From positions 1-36,977 of the forward strand of contig CACNVR010000009.1 of the NCBI GenBank assembly GCA_902623975.1: a stretch of 36,977 nt of DNA, read 5' to 3'. Shown one piece after another: positions 7,984-15,520 of the stretch. A program made the position numbers and the translations under genes. Position 1 is the stretch's first letter. Each line of letters starts with the position of its first letter. The notes beneath the pieces are model-generated. The model searched no databases. It was given only the letters and a program-made list of their open reading frames with translations, and had not been told where the DNA came from. Origin of the DNA: an uncultured Pelagibacteraceae bacterium. Lineage in GTDB: Bacteria > Pseudomonadota > Alphaproteobacteria > Pelagibacterales > Pelagibacteraceae.

Positions 7984-8404
7984 AAATCAGTTCCTTTATT
8001 CTTTTATGAATATTATTGTAAACTTTTTCTATTATTTCATCTTTTTTATTTAAGTCGTTTGTTTCATTAAGTAATTTAACAGGATCCTCTATATCCCAAT
8101 GAATTATCTGATCTTTATTTGGCCAAATAGGACAGACTTCGTTATTGGCATTATTACAAACTGTAATCACGTAATCCATTTTAATTTGACTATCAATGAA
8201 CGTATTAAAATTTTTAGATCTATAATTTGAAAGATCATAATGTTTTGATAATAAATAATTCTTCACATCTTCATTAATTTTTCCTGTTGGATTACTCCCA
8301 GCACTAAAACCTTTATACATATCGTCATACTCGTTATTTATTATACTTTCAGCAATAATACTTCTTGCTGAATTACCTGTGCAAACAAACAATATATTCT
8401 TCAT
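7973..8404 (-). CDS. arsC: Arsenate reductase ArsC, thioredoxin-coupled type
   Basis: The enzyme reduces arsenate to arsenite and resembles low-molecular-weight tyrosine phosphatases. The P-loop is at the N-terminus: Cys8-TGNSA-Arg14 in FVCTGNSARS. Two more cysteines, Cys83 and Cys91, lie in VCNNANNEVCPIWP, and together they make the three-cysteine relay of the Staphylococcus-type, thioredoxin-dependent enzyme. The HWDIEDP motif that follows is also typical. The 143-residue length is normal. The ATG directly abuts the stop of the upstream small membrane gene, and the end overlaps the aquaglyceroporin gene. No arsR, arsB or acr3 is nearby, so the cassette appears to rely on a channel rather than a pump. 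Confidence 0.93.
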   Translation of the reverse strand: MKNILFVCTGNSARSIIAESIINNEYDDMYKGFSAGSNPTGKINEDVKNYLLSKHYDLSNYRSKNFNTFIDSQIKMDYVITVCNNANNEVCPIWPNKDQIIHWDIEDPVKLLNETNDLNKKDEIIEKVYNNIHKRIKELIYEK

Positions 8405-8626
8405 TTAAAAAATAATCTTATAAACTCCAATAACAAATAATGGAATTTGTAATCCAAAGTTAGTAAGTATCGCTTTATCTTTGCTAACAAATCCAGCGAT
8501 AGTCCATCCAACAACTCCTAATCCATGAAAATATATATTTAATGGATATATATTTAAATTTGTAAGAAGTATTCCTACTAAAACTAAAAAAGTACTAATC
8601 CACTTTAGATATTTTTTTAAAAACAC
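8405..8626 (-). CDS. Small membrane protein heading the arsC cassette
   Basis: I do not recognise a named family for this 73-residue protein. It starts with a short basic segment (FLKKYLKW), then has hydrophobic stretches at about 9-25, 32-47 and 54-72, so two or three membrane passes are likely. The start is GTG, supported by an AAGGGG ribosome site five bases upstream (plus-strand 8632-8637). Its stop codon abuts the arsC ATG, so it is the first gene of the unit small-membrane-protein, arsC, aquaglyceroporin, NUDIX. The context may hint at a transport or envelope role tied to arsenate or phosphate stress, but nothing in the sequence proves that. Confidence 0.7.
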   Translation of the reverse strand: MFLKKYLKWISTFLVLVGILLTNLNIYPLNIYFHGLGVVGWTIAGFVSKDKAILTNFGLQIPLFVIGVYKIIF

Positions 8627-8695
8627 AAAATCCCCTTTCGTTGTTATTATTTCAGTTATGTTAAGAATTTATTACAGTTTAAAGGAAAAATAATC

Positions 8696-9424
8696 TTATT
8701 TTTTGTCTTCCCAATCAAATCTTGGAAAAGAGTCAAAAATTTTAAAGATACCATCTGACCATTGATCACAGACCTTAGAATATTCAGTATCGGTAATATT
8801 TAAGCATTTTTGTGAGGCAATTTTATATTCATCTTTTTTATAGACAGCAAAATCAATAGGAGGGCCAACGGTTAAATCACTTTTTAATGTTGAGTCCATT
8901 GAGATTAGAGCACAACGTGATGCATCACCAATAGATACACTTGGTTTTATAACTCTATCTAAAATAGGTTTGCCGTATTTTACTTCACCAATAACTAGAT
9001 AAGGTTTACTATCAGCTGGTTTAATATAATTTCCTTGAGAGTACACTAAGTATAACTCTAATGGTTGACCTTTAATTTGACCACCAACTAAAAATGATGA
9101 ACCTAATAAAACTGTATCTGTGTTTATTCCTTTTGGTGCTGAATGTTTAATGTTTAATGATCCAATATAGGATGCGATCTCATCGAAATCTTTACAAGTA
9201 TTTAAATTTGTTCCACTGTCACCTTTAAGATCATTTTCTATAGATTTATATACTGCTTGAGATGTACCTAAATTTCCAGAAGTAACTATAATGACACTTC
9301 TATCACCAACATCATGAACAAACATTTTTGAATAAATGTTAACATTGTCTAATCCTGCGTTTGTTCTTGAGTCTGAGGCAAATACAATCCCATCTTGAGC
9401 TTTAATTCCAACACAGTAAGTCAT
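8696..9424 (-). CDS. Anbu: proteasome-related peptidase (COG3484)
   Basis: This 242-residue protein is a predicted N-terminal-nucleophile protease of the Anbu type (ancestral beta subunit), related to HslV and the 20S proteasome. After removal of Met1 the N-terminus would be Thr2 in MTYCVGIKAQDG, followed by Asp18 in FASDSRTNAG and Lys33, the expected active-site set. ALISMDSTLKSDLTVGPPID is also typical of the group. Anbu genes usually sit in an operon with an ATP-grasp protein, an alpha-E protein and a transglutaminase-like protein. Here only the ATP-grasp gene is close, divergent across a 108-base AT-rich spacer. No Shine-Dalgarno sequence is visible. Its substrates are unknown. Confidence 0.92.
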   Translation of the reverse strand: MTYCVGIKAQDGIVFASDSRTNAGLDNVNIYSKMFVHDVGDRSVIIVTSGNLGTSQAVYKSIENDLKGDSGTNLNTCKDFDEIASYIGSLNIKHSAPKGINTDTVLLGSSFLVGGQIKGQPLELYLVYSQGNYIKPADSKPYLVIGEVKYGKPILDRVIKPSVSIGDASRCALISMDSTLKSDLTVGPPIDFAVYKKDEYKIASQKCLNITDTEYSKVCDQWSDGIFKIFDSFPRFDWEDKK

Positions 9425-9532
9425 TTGAACTATTAATAATTAATAATTAAGTAACATATAATTAAATTCAAGCATAGCTGATATAACTAGATCGCAATTG
9501 ATTGTTTAAGCTTATTATTAAAAAATCCTCAA

Positions 9533-10975
9533 ATGAGCGGTAAACTTTGGAATAATTATAATGCTACTGAAGCATATGATGGCTATTTTACTAGTGAGAA
9601 TAAACTAAGAAAACATGCAGTTATAATTTCAAATATTTTAGAAAGATACGGAAAAGATAAACTTCAAGAAATTGAAAAAAATTGTCAAAGCACTATAAGC
9701 GCTAGAGGTATTAATTTTAGGGTTTATGCTGCTAATAACAGGGCGGAGGAAAAGAAATGGCCATTAGATATTATTCCGAGGATAATTCCAAAATCACAAT
9801 GGAATAAGGTGACCAAAGGTCTAAAGCAAAGAGTAAAAGCTTTAAATTTATTTATAGATGATGTTTATAATCAAAAGAAAATTTTTAAAGACAATATTAT
9901 ACCTAGAGAAATTATTTTTAATTCACCCTATTATGTAAAGGAATGTGAGGGATTTTCACCAAAATATAAATCTTGGGCGAATATATCTGGGGTAGATTTA
10001 ATCAGAAATAAGAGCGGGGAATATTTAGTTCTTGAGGACAATCTTAGAGTTCCTTCAGGTGTTTCTTATATGCTTGAAAATAGAATGGTAATGAGAGATG
10101 TCTTTCCTGAACTTTTTACGAGGTATAAAGTTGCATCCATACACCAATATACCAATAAACTTTATAATTGTATGAATGAGTGTATACCAAAAAAAACTGC
10201 TAACCCGCACATGGTGGTATTAACTCCTGGAATTTATAATTCTGCATATTTTGAACATTCTTTTTTAGCTGAACAAATGGGTGTTGCATTGGTTGAAGGA
10301 AAAGATCTTTTTGTTGAAAATGATAATGTTTATATGAAAACAGTAAAAGGTCCGCTGAAAGTTGATTGTATATACAGAAGACTAGATGATAATTTTTTAG
10401 ATCCTAAAGCTTTTAACAAAGACTCACTTATAGGTGTTCCAGGATTATTTAAGTGTTGGTTAAAAAAGAATGTAGGTATTATTAATGCAATAGGCACAGG
10501 TGTTGCTGATGACAAAGTGGTTTATTCTTATGTGAACAAAATGATTGTTTATTATTTGGGAGAACAACCCATATTAAATCAGGTTGAAACTTATTTATGT
10601 CATAATGAAAATCAAAAAAAGTATGTTTTAGAAAATTTATCAAAACTAGTAGTCAAACCAGCCAACGCTTCTGGTGGATATGGAATAATGATAGGTCCGA
10701 AGGCTTCTTTAAAAGAGAGAGCGGAAGTAGCCGAGAAAATTAAAAAAGATCCAAGAGAATATATCGCCCAACCTTTGGAAACACTATCTACAGCTCCAAC
10801 TATTACCGAAAAAAATATAGAGCCAAGACATTTGGATTTAAGACCATTTATTTTAAGTGGGAAAACAAACTATGTAACAACTGGTGGCCTAACTAGAGTT
10901 GCTCTTAGAAAAGGAAGTACAATCGTAAATAGTTCTCAAGGCGGAGGATCGAAAGATACCCTAATAGTAGAATAA
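9533..10975 (+). CDS. Circularly permuted ATP-grasp protein (COG2308)
   Basis: This 480-residue cytoplasmic protein belongs to the circularly permuted ATP-grasp family type 2, whose members probably form amide or peptide bonds but lack a firmly known substrate. Diagnostic stretches are VVLTPGIYNSAYFEHSFLA, LVEGKDLFVENDNVYM, DCIYRRLDDNFLDP and the nucleotide-binding VVKPANASGGYGIMIG. The C-terminus carries RPFILSG followed by the glycine-rich SSQGGGSKDT. The length is that of a complete, single-domain member. The usual alpha-E and transglutaminase partners do not follow; the next gene converges from the other strand. It is divergent from the Anbu protease. No clear ribosome site precedes the ATG. 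Confidence 0.92.
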   Translation: MSGKLWNNYNATEAYDGYFTSENKLRKHAVIISNILERYGKDKLQEIEKNCQSTISARGINFRVYAANNRAEEKKWPLDIIPRIIPKSQWNKVTKGLKQRVKALNLFIDDVYNQKKIFKDNIIPREIIFNSPYYVKECEGFSPKYKSWANISGVDLIRNKSGEYLVLEDNLRVPSGVSYMLENRMVMRDVFPELFTRYKVASIHQYTNKLYNCMNECIPKKTANPHMVVLTPGIYNSAYFEHSFLAEQMGVALVEGKDLFVENDNVYMKTVKGPLKVDCIYRRLDDNFLDPKAFNKDSLIGVPGLFKCWLKKNVGIINAIGTGVADDKVVYSYVNKMIVYYLGEQPILNQVETYLCHNENQKKYVLENLSKLVVKPANASGGYGIMIGPKASLKERAEVAEKIKKDPREYIAQPLETLSTAPTITEKNIEPRHLDLRPFILSGKTNYVTTGGLTRVALRKGSTIVNSSQGGGSKDTLIVE

Positions 10976-10995
10976 ATTAATATTTAATATTAATT
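10975..10995. terminator. AT-only inverted repeat, candidate terminator after the ATP-grasp gene
   Basis: AATTAATATT and AATATTAATT form a perfect 10-bp inverted repeat around a single T, starting on the last base of the stop codon and followed by two more T residues. It sits between converging genes and could act as a weak bidirectional terminator. Pure A/T palindromes are easily produced by chance in DNA this AT-rich, so confidence is low. Confidence 0.3.
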
Positions 10996-11027
10996 TTAAG
11001 TTACAAATTTTTCAAAGAGATGCAGTA

Positions 11028-11366
11028 TTAAAAAAAATTGGTTATATATTTATGAACAAAGAAACCAACAATTATAAATCCTAAGCCCGTGCCATAAATT
11101 AGGAAGAAATTCATATTAAATGATTTCGCAAAAAAAAACGGTAAAAAAAATAAATAACTCACAGGTACCGCAACCAGTATACTTTTAGTAAATAGAATTG
11201 TTTTTTCTATATCATTATGCTCATAGTAGGAAAAAGCTATAGCTATGAGTGATACAAGTGGTAAGGCGATAATAAAACCTGCAAGTTTTGGATTTTGACC
11301 CGAAAGCCAACTAGCAAAGGCAATTATAATTGCAGCTAGTATGATCTTTAAGGTAAAAAATATCAT
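11028..11366 (-). CDS. Small four-pass membrane protein, DUF3147-like
   Basis: This 112-residue protein has four hydrophobic segments at about 1-17, 25-44, 56-77 and 85-108, with the conserved-looking stretch AGFIIALPLVSLIAIAFSYYE and the proline pair VAVPVSYLFFLPFF. The pattern resembles the uncharacterised DUF3147 membrane family, though I cannot confirm that by search. A TTG just upstream (11369) also opens the frame, but the adjacent ATG at 11366 is the more natural start. It begins only 13 bases after the zur stop and is probably the last gene of the znuC-znuB-zur transcript. This raises, but does not show, a link to metal homeostasis. Confidence 0.7.
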   Translation of the reverse strand: MIFFTLKIILAAIIIAFASWLSGQNPKLAGFIIALPLVSLIAIAFSYYEHNDIEKTILFTKSILVAVPVSYLFFLPFFFAKSFNMNFFLIYGTGLGFIIVGFFVHKYITNFF

Positions 11367-11379
11367 CAATAATTCAAAT

Positions 11380-11778
11380 TTATTTGGTTATACATTTTTT
11401 GCATAAACCAAAAAATTCAAGATTATATTTACTATATTTCATACCAGCTTTGTCTTTAAAATTTGATAGATATTTTGAAAGGCTGGAATTATTAATTTCT
11501 GTTACTTTTTCACAACTTTCGCATATTGAAAAAGCAGTAGCTTTTGAAACCTGACAACTTGAATTTTGACAAGCTATGAAAGCATTTCTACTTTCAATTT
11601 TATGTATTTTTCCTATTTCAACTAACTTATCTAGCGCTCGATAAACTTGTAATGGAGCTTTGATGCCTTTTTTTTGAACATTAAAAAGTATTGAATAAGC
11701 TTTAAGTGGCTCAGGTGATCTATCAATTATATCAAAAATAATTTGTTGATTTTTTGTTAGATTATGTTCTTTATGCAT
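11380..11778 (-). CDS. zur: Zinc uptake regulator Zur (Fur family)
   Basis: This Fur-family repressor binds DNA when loaded with zinc and shuts off zinc import. The 132-residue protein has an N-terminal winged helix (from about NLTKNQQIIFDII through APLQVYRALDKLVEIGKIHKIE) and a C-terminal dimer/metal domain. Cysteine pairs CESC and CKKC form the likely structural zinc site; an additional ACQNSSC lies before them. The assignment to Zur rather than Fur rests on the cysteine pattern and on its place behind znuB, with perfect Zur boxes upstream of the operon. An in-frame GTG at 11787 would add three residues; I prefer the ATG at 11778, preceded by GTGAG. Neither start has a strong ribosome site. 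Confidence 0.9.
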   Translation of the reverse strand: MHKEHNLTKNQQIIFDIIDRSPEPLKAYSILFNVQKKGIKAPLQVYRALDKLVEIGKIHKIESRNAFIACQNSSCQVSKATAFSICESCEKVTEINNSSLSKYLSNFKDKAGMKYSKYNLEFFGLCKKCITK

Positions 11779-11802
11779 TTTACTCACTTTACTGATTTCT
11801 CA

Positions 11803-12606
11803 CTAGTTTTTCAATTTAATAGATTGTTTAATTCTGAATAAAGAAAGAATGAACAATAATAAGGCAGCACTTATAATTGAAGGTCCTGATGATGTATTAA
11901 ATTCTAATGATGAAAATAATCCTAAAATTACAGACAACAAACCTCCAATTATTGAATAGATAACCATTTTTTGCGGACTAGTTGAAATATTTCTAGCCAT
12001 TGCGGCAGGAATAATTAACATCCCCGTTATTAATAATAGTCCTACCATTTTAATTGAGATTGCAATTATTGCTGCCATTAAGATTGTAAATATTGCTTTT
12101 GCTCGATCTGGATTCAATCCTTCTGCTTCCGCTAATTCATAATTTACAGTTGATGCAAATAAAGGTTTCCAAATCAACTTAAGAATTAAGAGAATTAATG
12201 CTCCTCCAATCCATATGATTAATAAATCATCAACTGTGACTGCTAGTATGTCACCGAATAATAATCCCATTATATCAAATCTGATAAATGTTAAAAAACC
12301 AATAACAACAAGTCCAACAGCTAGAGATGAATGAGCCAAAAGACCTAATAAAGCATCGCCAGGAAGATTAGTTCTTTTTTGAAGTTGTATTAAAGATAAA
12401 GCAATTAAAGAAGAAATTAAAAATACTGATAAAGCAATGTTGAATTCCATCGTAAAAGCTAATGTTACTCCTAATAGAGCAGAGTGGGCTAAGGTATCAC
12501 CAAAATAAGATAATCTCCTCCAAATTACAAAACAACCCAGAGGCCCTGTCACAAAAGCAACTCCAATTCCAGCCACTAAAGCTCTTATAAAAAAATCATC
12601 GAACAT
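11803..12606 (-). CDS. znuB: Zinc ABC transporter permease ZnuB
   Basis: This is the inner-membrane channel of the ZnuABC importer. The 267-residue protein is hydrophobic throughout, with about eight membrane spans, and carries family landmarks GCFVIWRRLSYFGDTLAHSA near the start and the AEAEGLNPDRAK coupling-helix region about two-thirds along, followed by GLLLITGMLIIPAAMAR. These match the ABC-3 (zinc/manganese) permease family. The ATG directly abuts the znuC stop, and zur follows after a short gap, giving an operon znuC-znuB-zur. Zinc rather than manganese is inferred from the His-rich ZnuA, the ZnuC tail and the Zur operators. Confidence 0.95.
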   Translation of the reverse strand: MFDDFFIRALVAGIGVAFVTGPLGCFVIWRRLSYFGDTLAHSALLGVTLAFTMEFNIALSVFLISSLIALSLIQLQKRTNLPGDALLGLLAHSSLAVGLVVIGFLTFIRFDIMGLLFGDILAVTVDDLLIIWIGGALILLILKLIWKPLFASTVNYELAEAEGLNPDRAKAIFTILMAAIIAISIKMVGLLLITGMLIIPAAMARNISTSPQKMVIYSIIGGLLSVILGLFSSLEFNTSSGPSIISAALLLFILSLFRIKQSIKLKN

Positions 12607-13353
12607 CTAATTTTTTTTTATTTCACCCTCATCTGTATGGATATGATCATGTCTATGCTCATATCTTGATAATATTTGAGAAGCTTGCTCACCAAATAAA
12701 GCTTTGTACTCATTGTTTTTTGCAACATCCAGTGGAGAACCCGAGCAACAGACATGGCCGTTTAAACAAACAACATGGTCAGTTGCACTCATTACAGTGT
12801 GCAAGTCGTGTGAAATCAACAAGATACCGCAATTTAATTCATCTGAAATTTTTTTTATTAGTTCATACAAAGCAATTTCACCAGTAAAATCTACCCCCTG
12901 AACTGGCTCATCAAGTACTAATAACTCTGGCTTTTTTGAAATAGCTCTTGCGAGTAATACTCTTTGAAATTCACCACCAGACAAATCTCCTAAATTTTTA
13001 TCTTTAAGATGAATAACGCCAGTCAATGATAAAGCTTCATCTATTGTTTCTTTATTAAGATTTTCAGTTAATACCATGAAATCATTTACTCTTAGTGGTA
13101 ATGTCCAATCTATAGAGATTTTTTGGGGAACGTATCCAATTTTATTTGTATATTTTTCGACTTCACCATCAATTTTTTTATAAATGCCTAAAGCAATTTT
13201 AGCTGTTGTACTTTTTCCCGATCCATTTGGACCTATAAGAGTAACTATTTTACCTTTTTCAACTTGTAATGATACTCCCTTAACAAGTGATTTGTTATTA
13301 ATGCGAAACCCTGCATTTTTTAATTTAACTAATATATTTTGATTAATACTCAT
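12607..13353 (-). CDS. znuC: Zinc ABC transporter ATPase ZnuC
   Basis: This is the ATPase of the zinc importer. The 248-residue protein has Walker A GPNGSGKST at about 42-50, Q-loop YVPQK, signature LSGGEFQR, Walker B LLVLDEPVQGVD and the switch His in ISHDLH. The C-terminus ends in a histidine-rich tail, EHRHDHIHTDEGE, which is common in ZnuC and may sense or hold zinc. It is the first gene of the minus-strand operon and is divergent from znuA across a 70-base spacer that contains two Zur boxes, so both arms should be repressed together when zinc is sufficient. Confidence 0.95.
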   Translation of the reverse strand: MSINQNILVKLKNAGFRINNKSLVKGVSLQVEKGKIVTLIGPNGSGKSTTAKIALGIYKKIDGEVEKYTNKIGYVPQKISIDWTLPLRVNDFMVLTENLNKETIDEALSLTGVIHLKDKNLGDLSGGEFQRVLLARAISKKPELLVLDEPVQGVDFTGEIALYELIKKISDELNCGILLISHDLHTVMSATDHVVCLNGHVCCSGSPLDVAKNNEYKALFGEQASQILSRYEHRHDHIHTDEGEIKKN

Positions 13354-13373
13354 TTTATTACTTGACTAAATAA

Positions 13374-13388
13374 TGTTATATTATTACA
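13374..13388. promoter_or_regulatory. Zur box 1 (imperfect palindrome)
   Basis: TGTTATATTATTACA is a 7-1-7 inverted repeat with one mismatch, matching the Zur box core TGTTATAnTATAACA known from proteobacteria. It lies in the spacer between znuC (minus) and znuA (plus), and its centre is 18 bases from that of the second, perfect box. It is the copy nearer znuC. Regulation by Zur is inferred from the motif and the nearby zur gene. Confidence 0.78.
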
Positions 13389-13391
13389 TAG

Positions 13392-13406
13392 TGTTATATT
13401 ATAACA
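13392..13406. promoter_or_regulatory. Zur box 2 (perfect palindrome)
   Basis: TGTTATATTATAACA is a perfect 15-base inverted repeat (7-1-7) identical to the Zur box core. It ends 17 bases before the znuA ATG and overlaps AT-rich -10-like sequence on both strands (TATAAT on the minus strand at 13403-13398), so bound Zur would block initiation in both directions. Together with box 1 it gives a tandem operator for the whole divergent zinc locus. Confidence 0.88.
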
Positions 13407-13423
13407 ATTTTAACAATTAAACC

Positions 13424-14479
13424 ATGAAAACAATTAAAAAACTCCCAATATTATTATCAATTTTATCATTCTTGACAATTTTTACACCAGCTAATGCTGA
13501 AATAAAAGTAGTTGCATCAATAAAACCAATTCATTCACTTGCAAGCTATTTAATGGATGGTGTTGGTAAACCTGATTTAATTGTTGATGGTTATGCTTCA
13601 CCACATGGATTTGCATTAAAACCATCCCATGCAAAAATGATTCAAAATGCCGATATTATATTTTGGGTAGGTGAAGACATAGAAAGCTTTTTAGAAAAAC
13701 CATTGAAATCAATCGCAAAAAAAGCTGAAAAAATTGAATTAATGGAAATTAAAGGGATAACTAAACTTAAATTTAGAGAAAGAAATATTTTTGAAGGTCA
13801 TGACGATCATGGTCATAAAGAAGACGATCACGATGATCATGCAAAGAAAGAGGACGATCATGATGATCACGATCATGACAAAAAAGAGAAAGAACATGGT
13901 CATGATGAACACGGACATGATGATGATCATAAAAAAGATGGTCACGATGATCATGGACATGAAGGCCACGCACATGGTGAACATGATCCACACATTTGGT
14001 TAGATCCAATGAATGCAAAAGTAATTTTAAGTGAAATGGCTGAACATTTAATTGAGAATGACTCAAAAAATGAAGCTAAATATAAAGAAAATTTAAAAAA
14101 AGCACATAAAGATTTAGATAAATTAATAAAAAAAGTAAAATCGGAATTAAATAAAGATTTTAAATCAATAGTTTTTCATGATGCGTATCAATATTTTGAA
14201 GAAAGATTTGGTGTAAATATTCTTGGTGCATTTACAGTAAATACCGACGTAATGCCTGGTGCTGAGCAATTAGCTGAAATTAGAGAAGTAATTGAGCATG
14301 ATAAAGTAAGCTGTATATTTTCAGAGCCTCAATTTAATCCTGATATCATTAAAGCTGTAGCAAAAGATACTAATGTTGCAACGGGGGTTATCGATCCATT
14401 AGGAGCTACTCTAAACCCTGGCAAAGATTTATACTTCGATTTAATTGGTAATATGTCTAAATCTTTTAAAGGTTGTTAA
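13424..14479 (+). CDS. znuA: Zinc-binding periplasmic protein ZnuA
   Basis: ZnuA captures zinc in the periplasm and delivers it to ZnuBC. The 351-residue precursor starts with a signal peptide (KK, hydrophobic core, cleavage near PANA-EI at about 25). Probable zinc ligands are His61 in SPHGFALKPS, His190 in DPHIWLDP and His252 in VFHDAYQYF. Between about 126 and 187 is a charged His/Asp-rich loop with 19 histidines, typical of high-affinity ZnuA and absent from manganese binders. The loop is encoded by imperfect GATCA/C-rich repeats, which also create spurious open frames on other strands. It is divergent from znuC with Zur boxes just upstream. Confidence 0.96.
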   Translation: MKTIKKLPILLSILSFLTIFTPANAEIKVVASIKPIHSLASYLMDGVGKPDLIVDGYASPHGFALKPSHAKMIQNADIIFWVGEDIESFLEKPLKSIAKKAEKIELMEIKGITKLKFRERNIFEGHDDHGHKEDDHDDHAKKEDDHDDHDHDKKEKEHGHDEHGHDDDHKKDGHDDHGHEGHAHGEHDPHIWLDPMNAKVILSEMAEHLIENDSKNEAKYKENLKKAHKDLDKLIKKVKSELNKDFKSIVFHDAYQYFEERFGVNILGAFTVNTDVMPGAEQLAEIREVIEHDKVSCIFSEPQFNPDIIKAVAKDTNVATGVIDPLGATLNPGKDLYFDLIGNMSKSFKGC

Positions 14480-14521
14480 ATAAAAATTGATCTTTAACCA
14501 TTAATAATATCTAATATTGGG

Positions 14522-15520
14522 ATGAGTACAATTTCCCTCACATTAGATGAAATTTTTGATTTAGCTAAAAAGACTTTACTAGCTAATGGCTGTGATGATG
14601 AAACAGCATCTATTCTCTCTGATTTAATAAGAAATGCTGAAAGAGATGGATCTTTATCTCATGGTTTGTTTAGGTTGCCTGCATATGTGAGTGGTTTAAA
14701 AAGTGGAAAAATTAATGGCAAAGGAAAACCTGAAATAAAAAAAATTTCAGCATCAGTAATAAAAGTTCAAGGGAATAATTGTTTAGCCCCTGTAGTTTTA
14801 AATAAAGGGCTACCTGAATTAGCAAAAGCTGCAAAAGAAAATGGTGTGGCTGTACTTGCAATTAACAATTCACATCATATGGCTGCGATGTGGCCAGAGA
14901 CAGAAAAATTAGCAGAAGAAGGTTTAGTTGCATTTGCTTGCACATCATACAAGCCTGCTGTAGCACCCGCTGGAGCTATCAAACCGTTGTTCGGAACAAA
15001 TCCAATTTCTTTTGCATGGCCACGACCAGGAAAAACTCCTGTAGTTTACGATATGGCAACTGCATCAATGGCCATGGGTGAAGTTCAAGTTGCTAAAAGA
15101 GAAGGGCATAAAGTTCCACTTGGAACTGGTTTAACTAAAGATGGTAAAGAAACAACTGATCCAGGAGCGATAGCTGACGGAGGTGTCTTACTTCCTTTTG
15201 GAGGCTATAAAGGTTCAGCGATAGCGATGATGGTAGAGTTAATGGCTGGTGCTTTAGTTGGTGACAATTTTAGTTTTGAAACAGCAGCAAAAGATAATAA
15301 TGATGGTGGTCCACCAAGCGGGGGTGAATTTATTTTAGCTATTTCACCAGATAAAACTTCAGGATCAAATTGGCAAAAACATGCTGATGAATTTTTTGAT
15401 AAAATGAAATCAATAGGTGAAGTAAGACTTCCAGGTGAAAGAAGACATAAAAATAGATTGGACAAAGGTCCTCGAAATATTAACAAAGAGCTAGTAAATA
15501 AAATAAAATCGTTAAGTTAA
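14522..15520 (+). CDS. Ldh2-family NAD(P)H oxidoreductase, DpkA-like
   Basis: This 332-residue protein belongs to the malate/L-lactate dehydrogenase-like Ldh2 family (COG2055), cytoplasmic NAD(P)H-dependent reductases of 2-oxo or cyclic imino acids. Diagnostic regions are NAERDGSLSHGLFRLPAY, NNSHHMAAMWPE with the likely catalytic histidine, APAGAIKPLFGTNPISFAWP, and LPFGGYKGSAIAMMVELMAG. The AMWPE and SFAWPRPG wording is closest, from memory, to the Δ1-piperideine-2-carboxylate/Δ1-pyrroline-2-carboxylate reductase (DpkA) branch, which acts in lysine and proline/hydroxyproline catabolism. That substrate is not certain. It lies 42 bases after znuA with no obvious link, and its end overlaps the converging xth gene by 9 bases. 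Confidence 0.85.
   Translation: MSTISLTLDEIFDLAKKTLLANGCDDETASILSDLIRNAERDGSLSHGLFRLPAYVSGLKSGKINGKGKPEIKKISASVIKVQGNNCLAPVVLNKGLPELAKAAKENGVAVLAINNSHHMAAMWPETEKLAEEGLVAFACTSYKPAVAPAGAIKPLFGTNPISFAWPRPGKTPVVYDMATASMAMGEVQVAKREGHKVPLGTGLTKDGKETTDPGAIADGGVLLPFGGYKGSAIAMMVELMAGALVGDNFSFETAAKDNNDGGPPSGGEFILAISPDKTSGSNWQKHADEFFDKMKSIGEVRLPGERRHKNRLDKGPRNINKELVNKIKSLS

Noticed and set aside
9433..9450. TTAATAA tandem heptamer in the Anbu/ATP-grasp spacer
   Set aside because: Two and a half units of pure A/T are readily produced by chance in this composition; I see no regulator to connect to it.
13799..13984. Could the repeats in the znuA loop be a CRISPR array or a mobile element?
   Set aside because: The repeats are short, in frame, irregularly spaced and have no unique spacers; they simply code for His/Asp.
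13739..14066. Open frames on the minus strand and in other plus frames across the znuA His-rich loop
   Set aside because: They are by-products of the GATCA/C repeats and give low-complexity Met/Ile/Val or His/Asp/Leu strings without a ribosome site.
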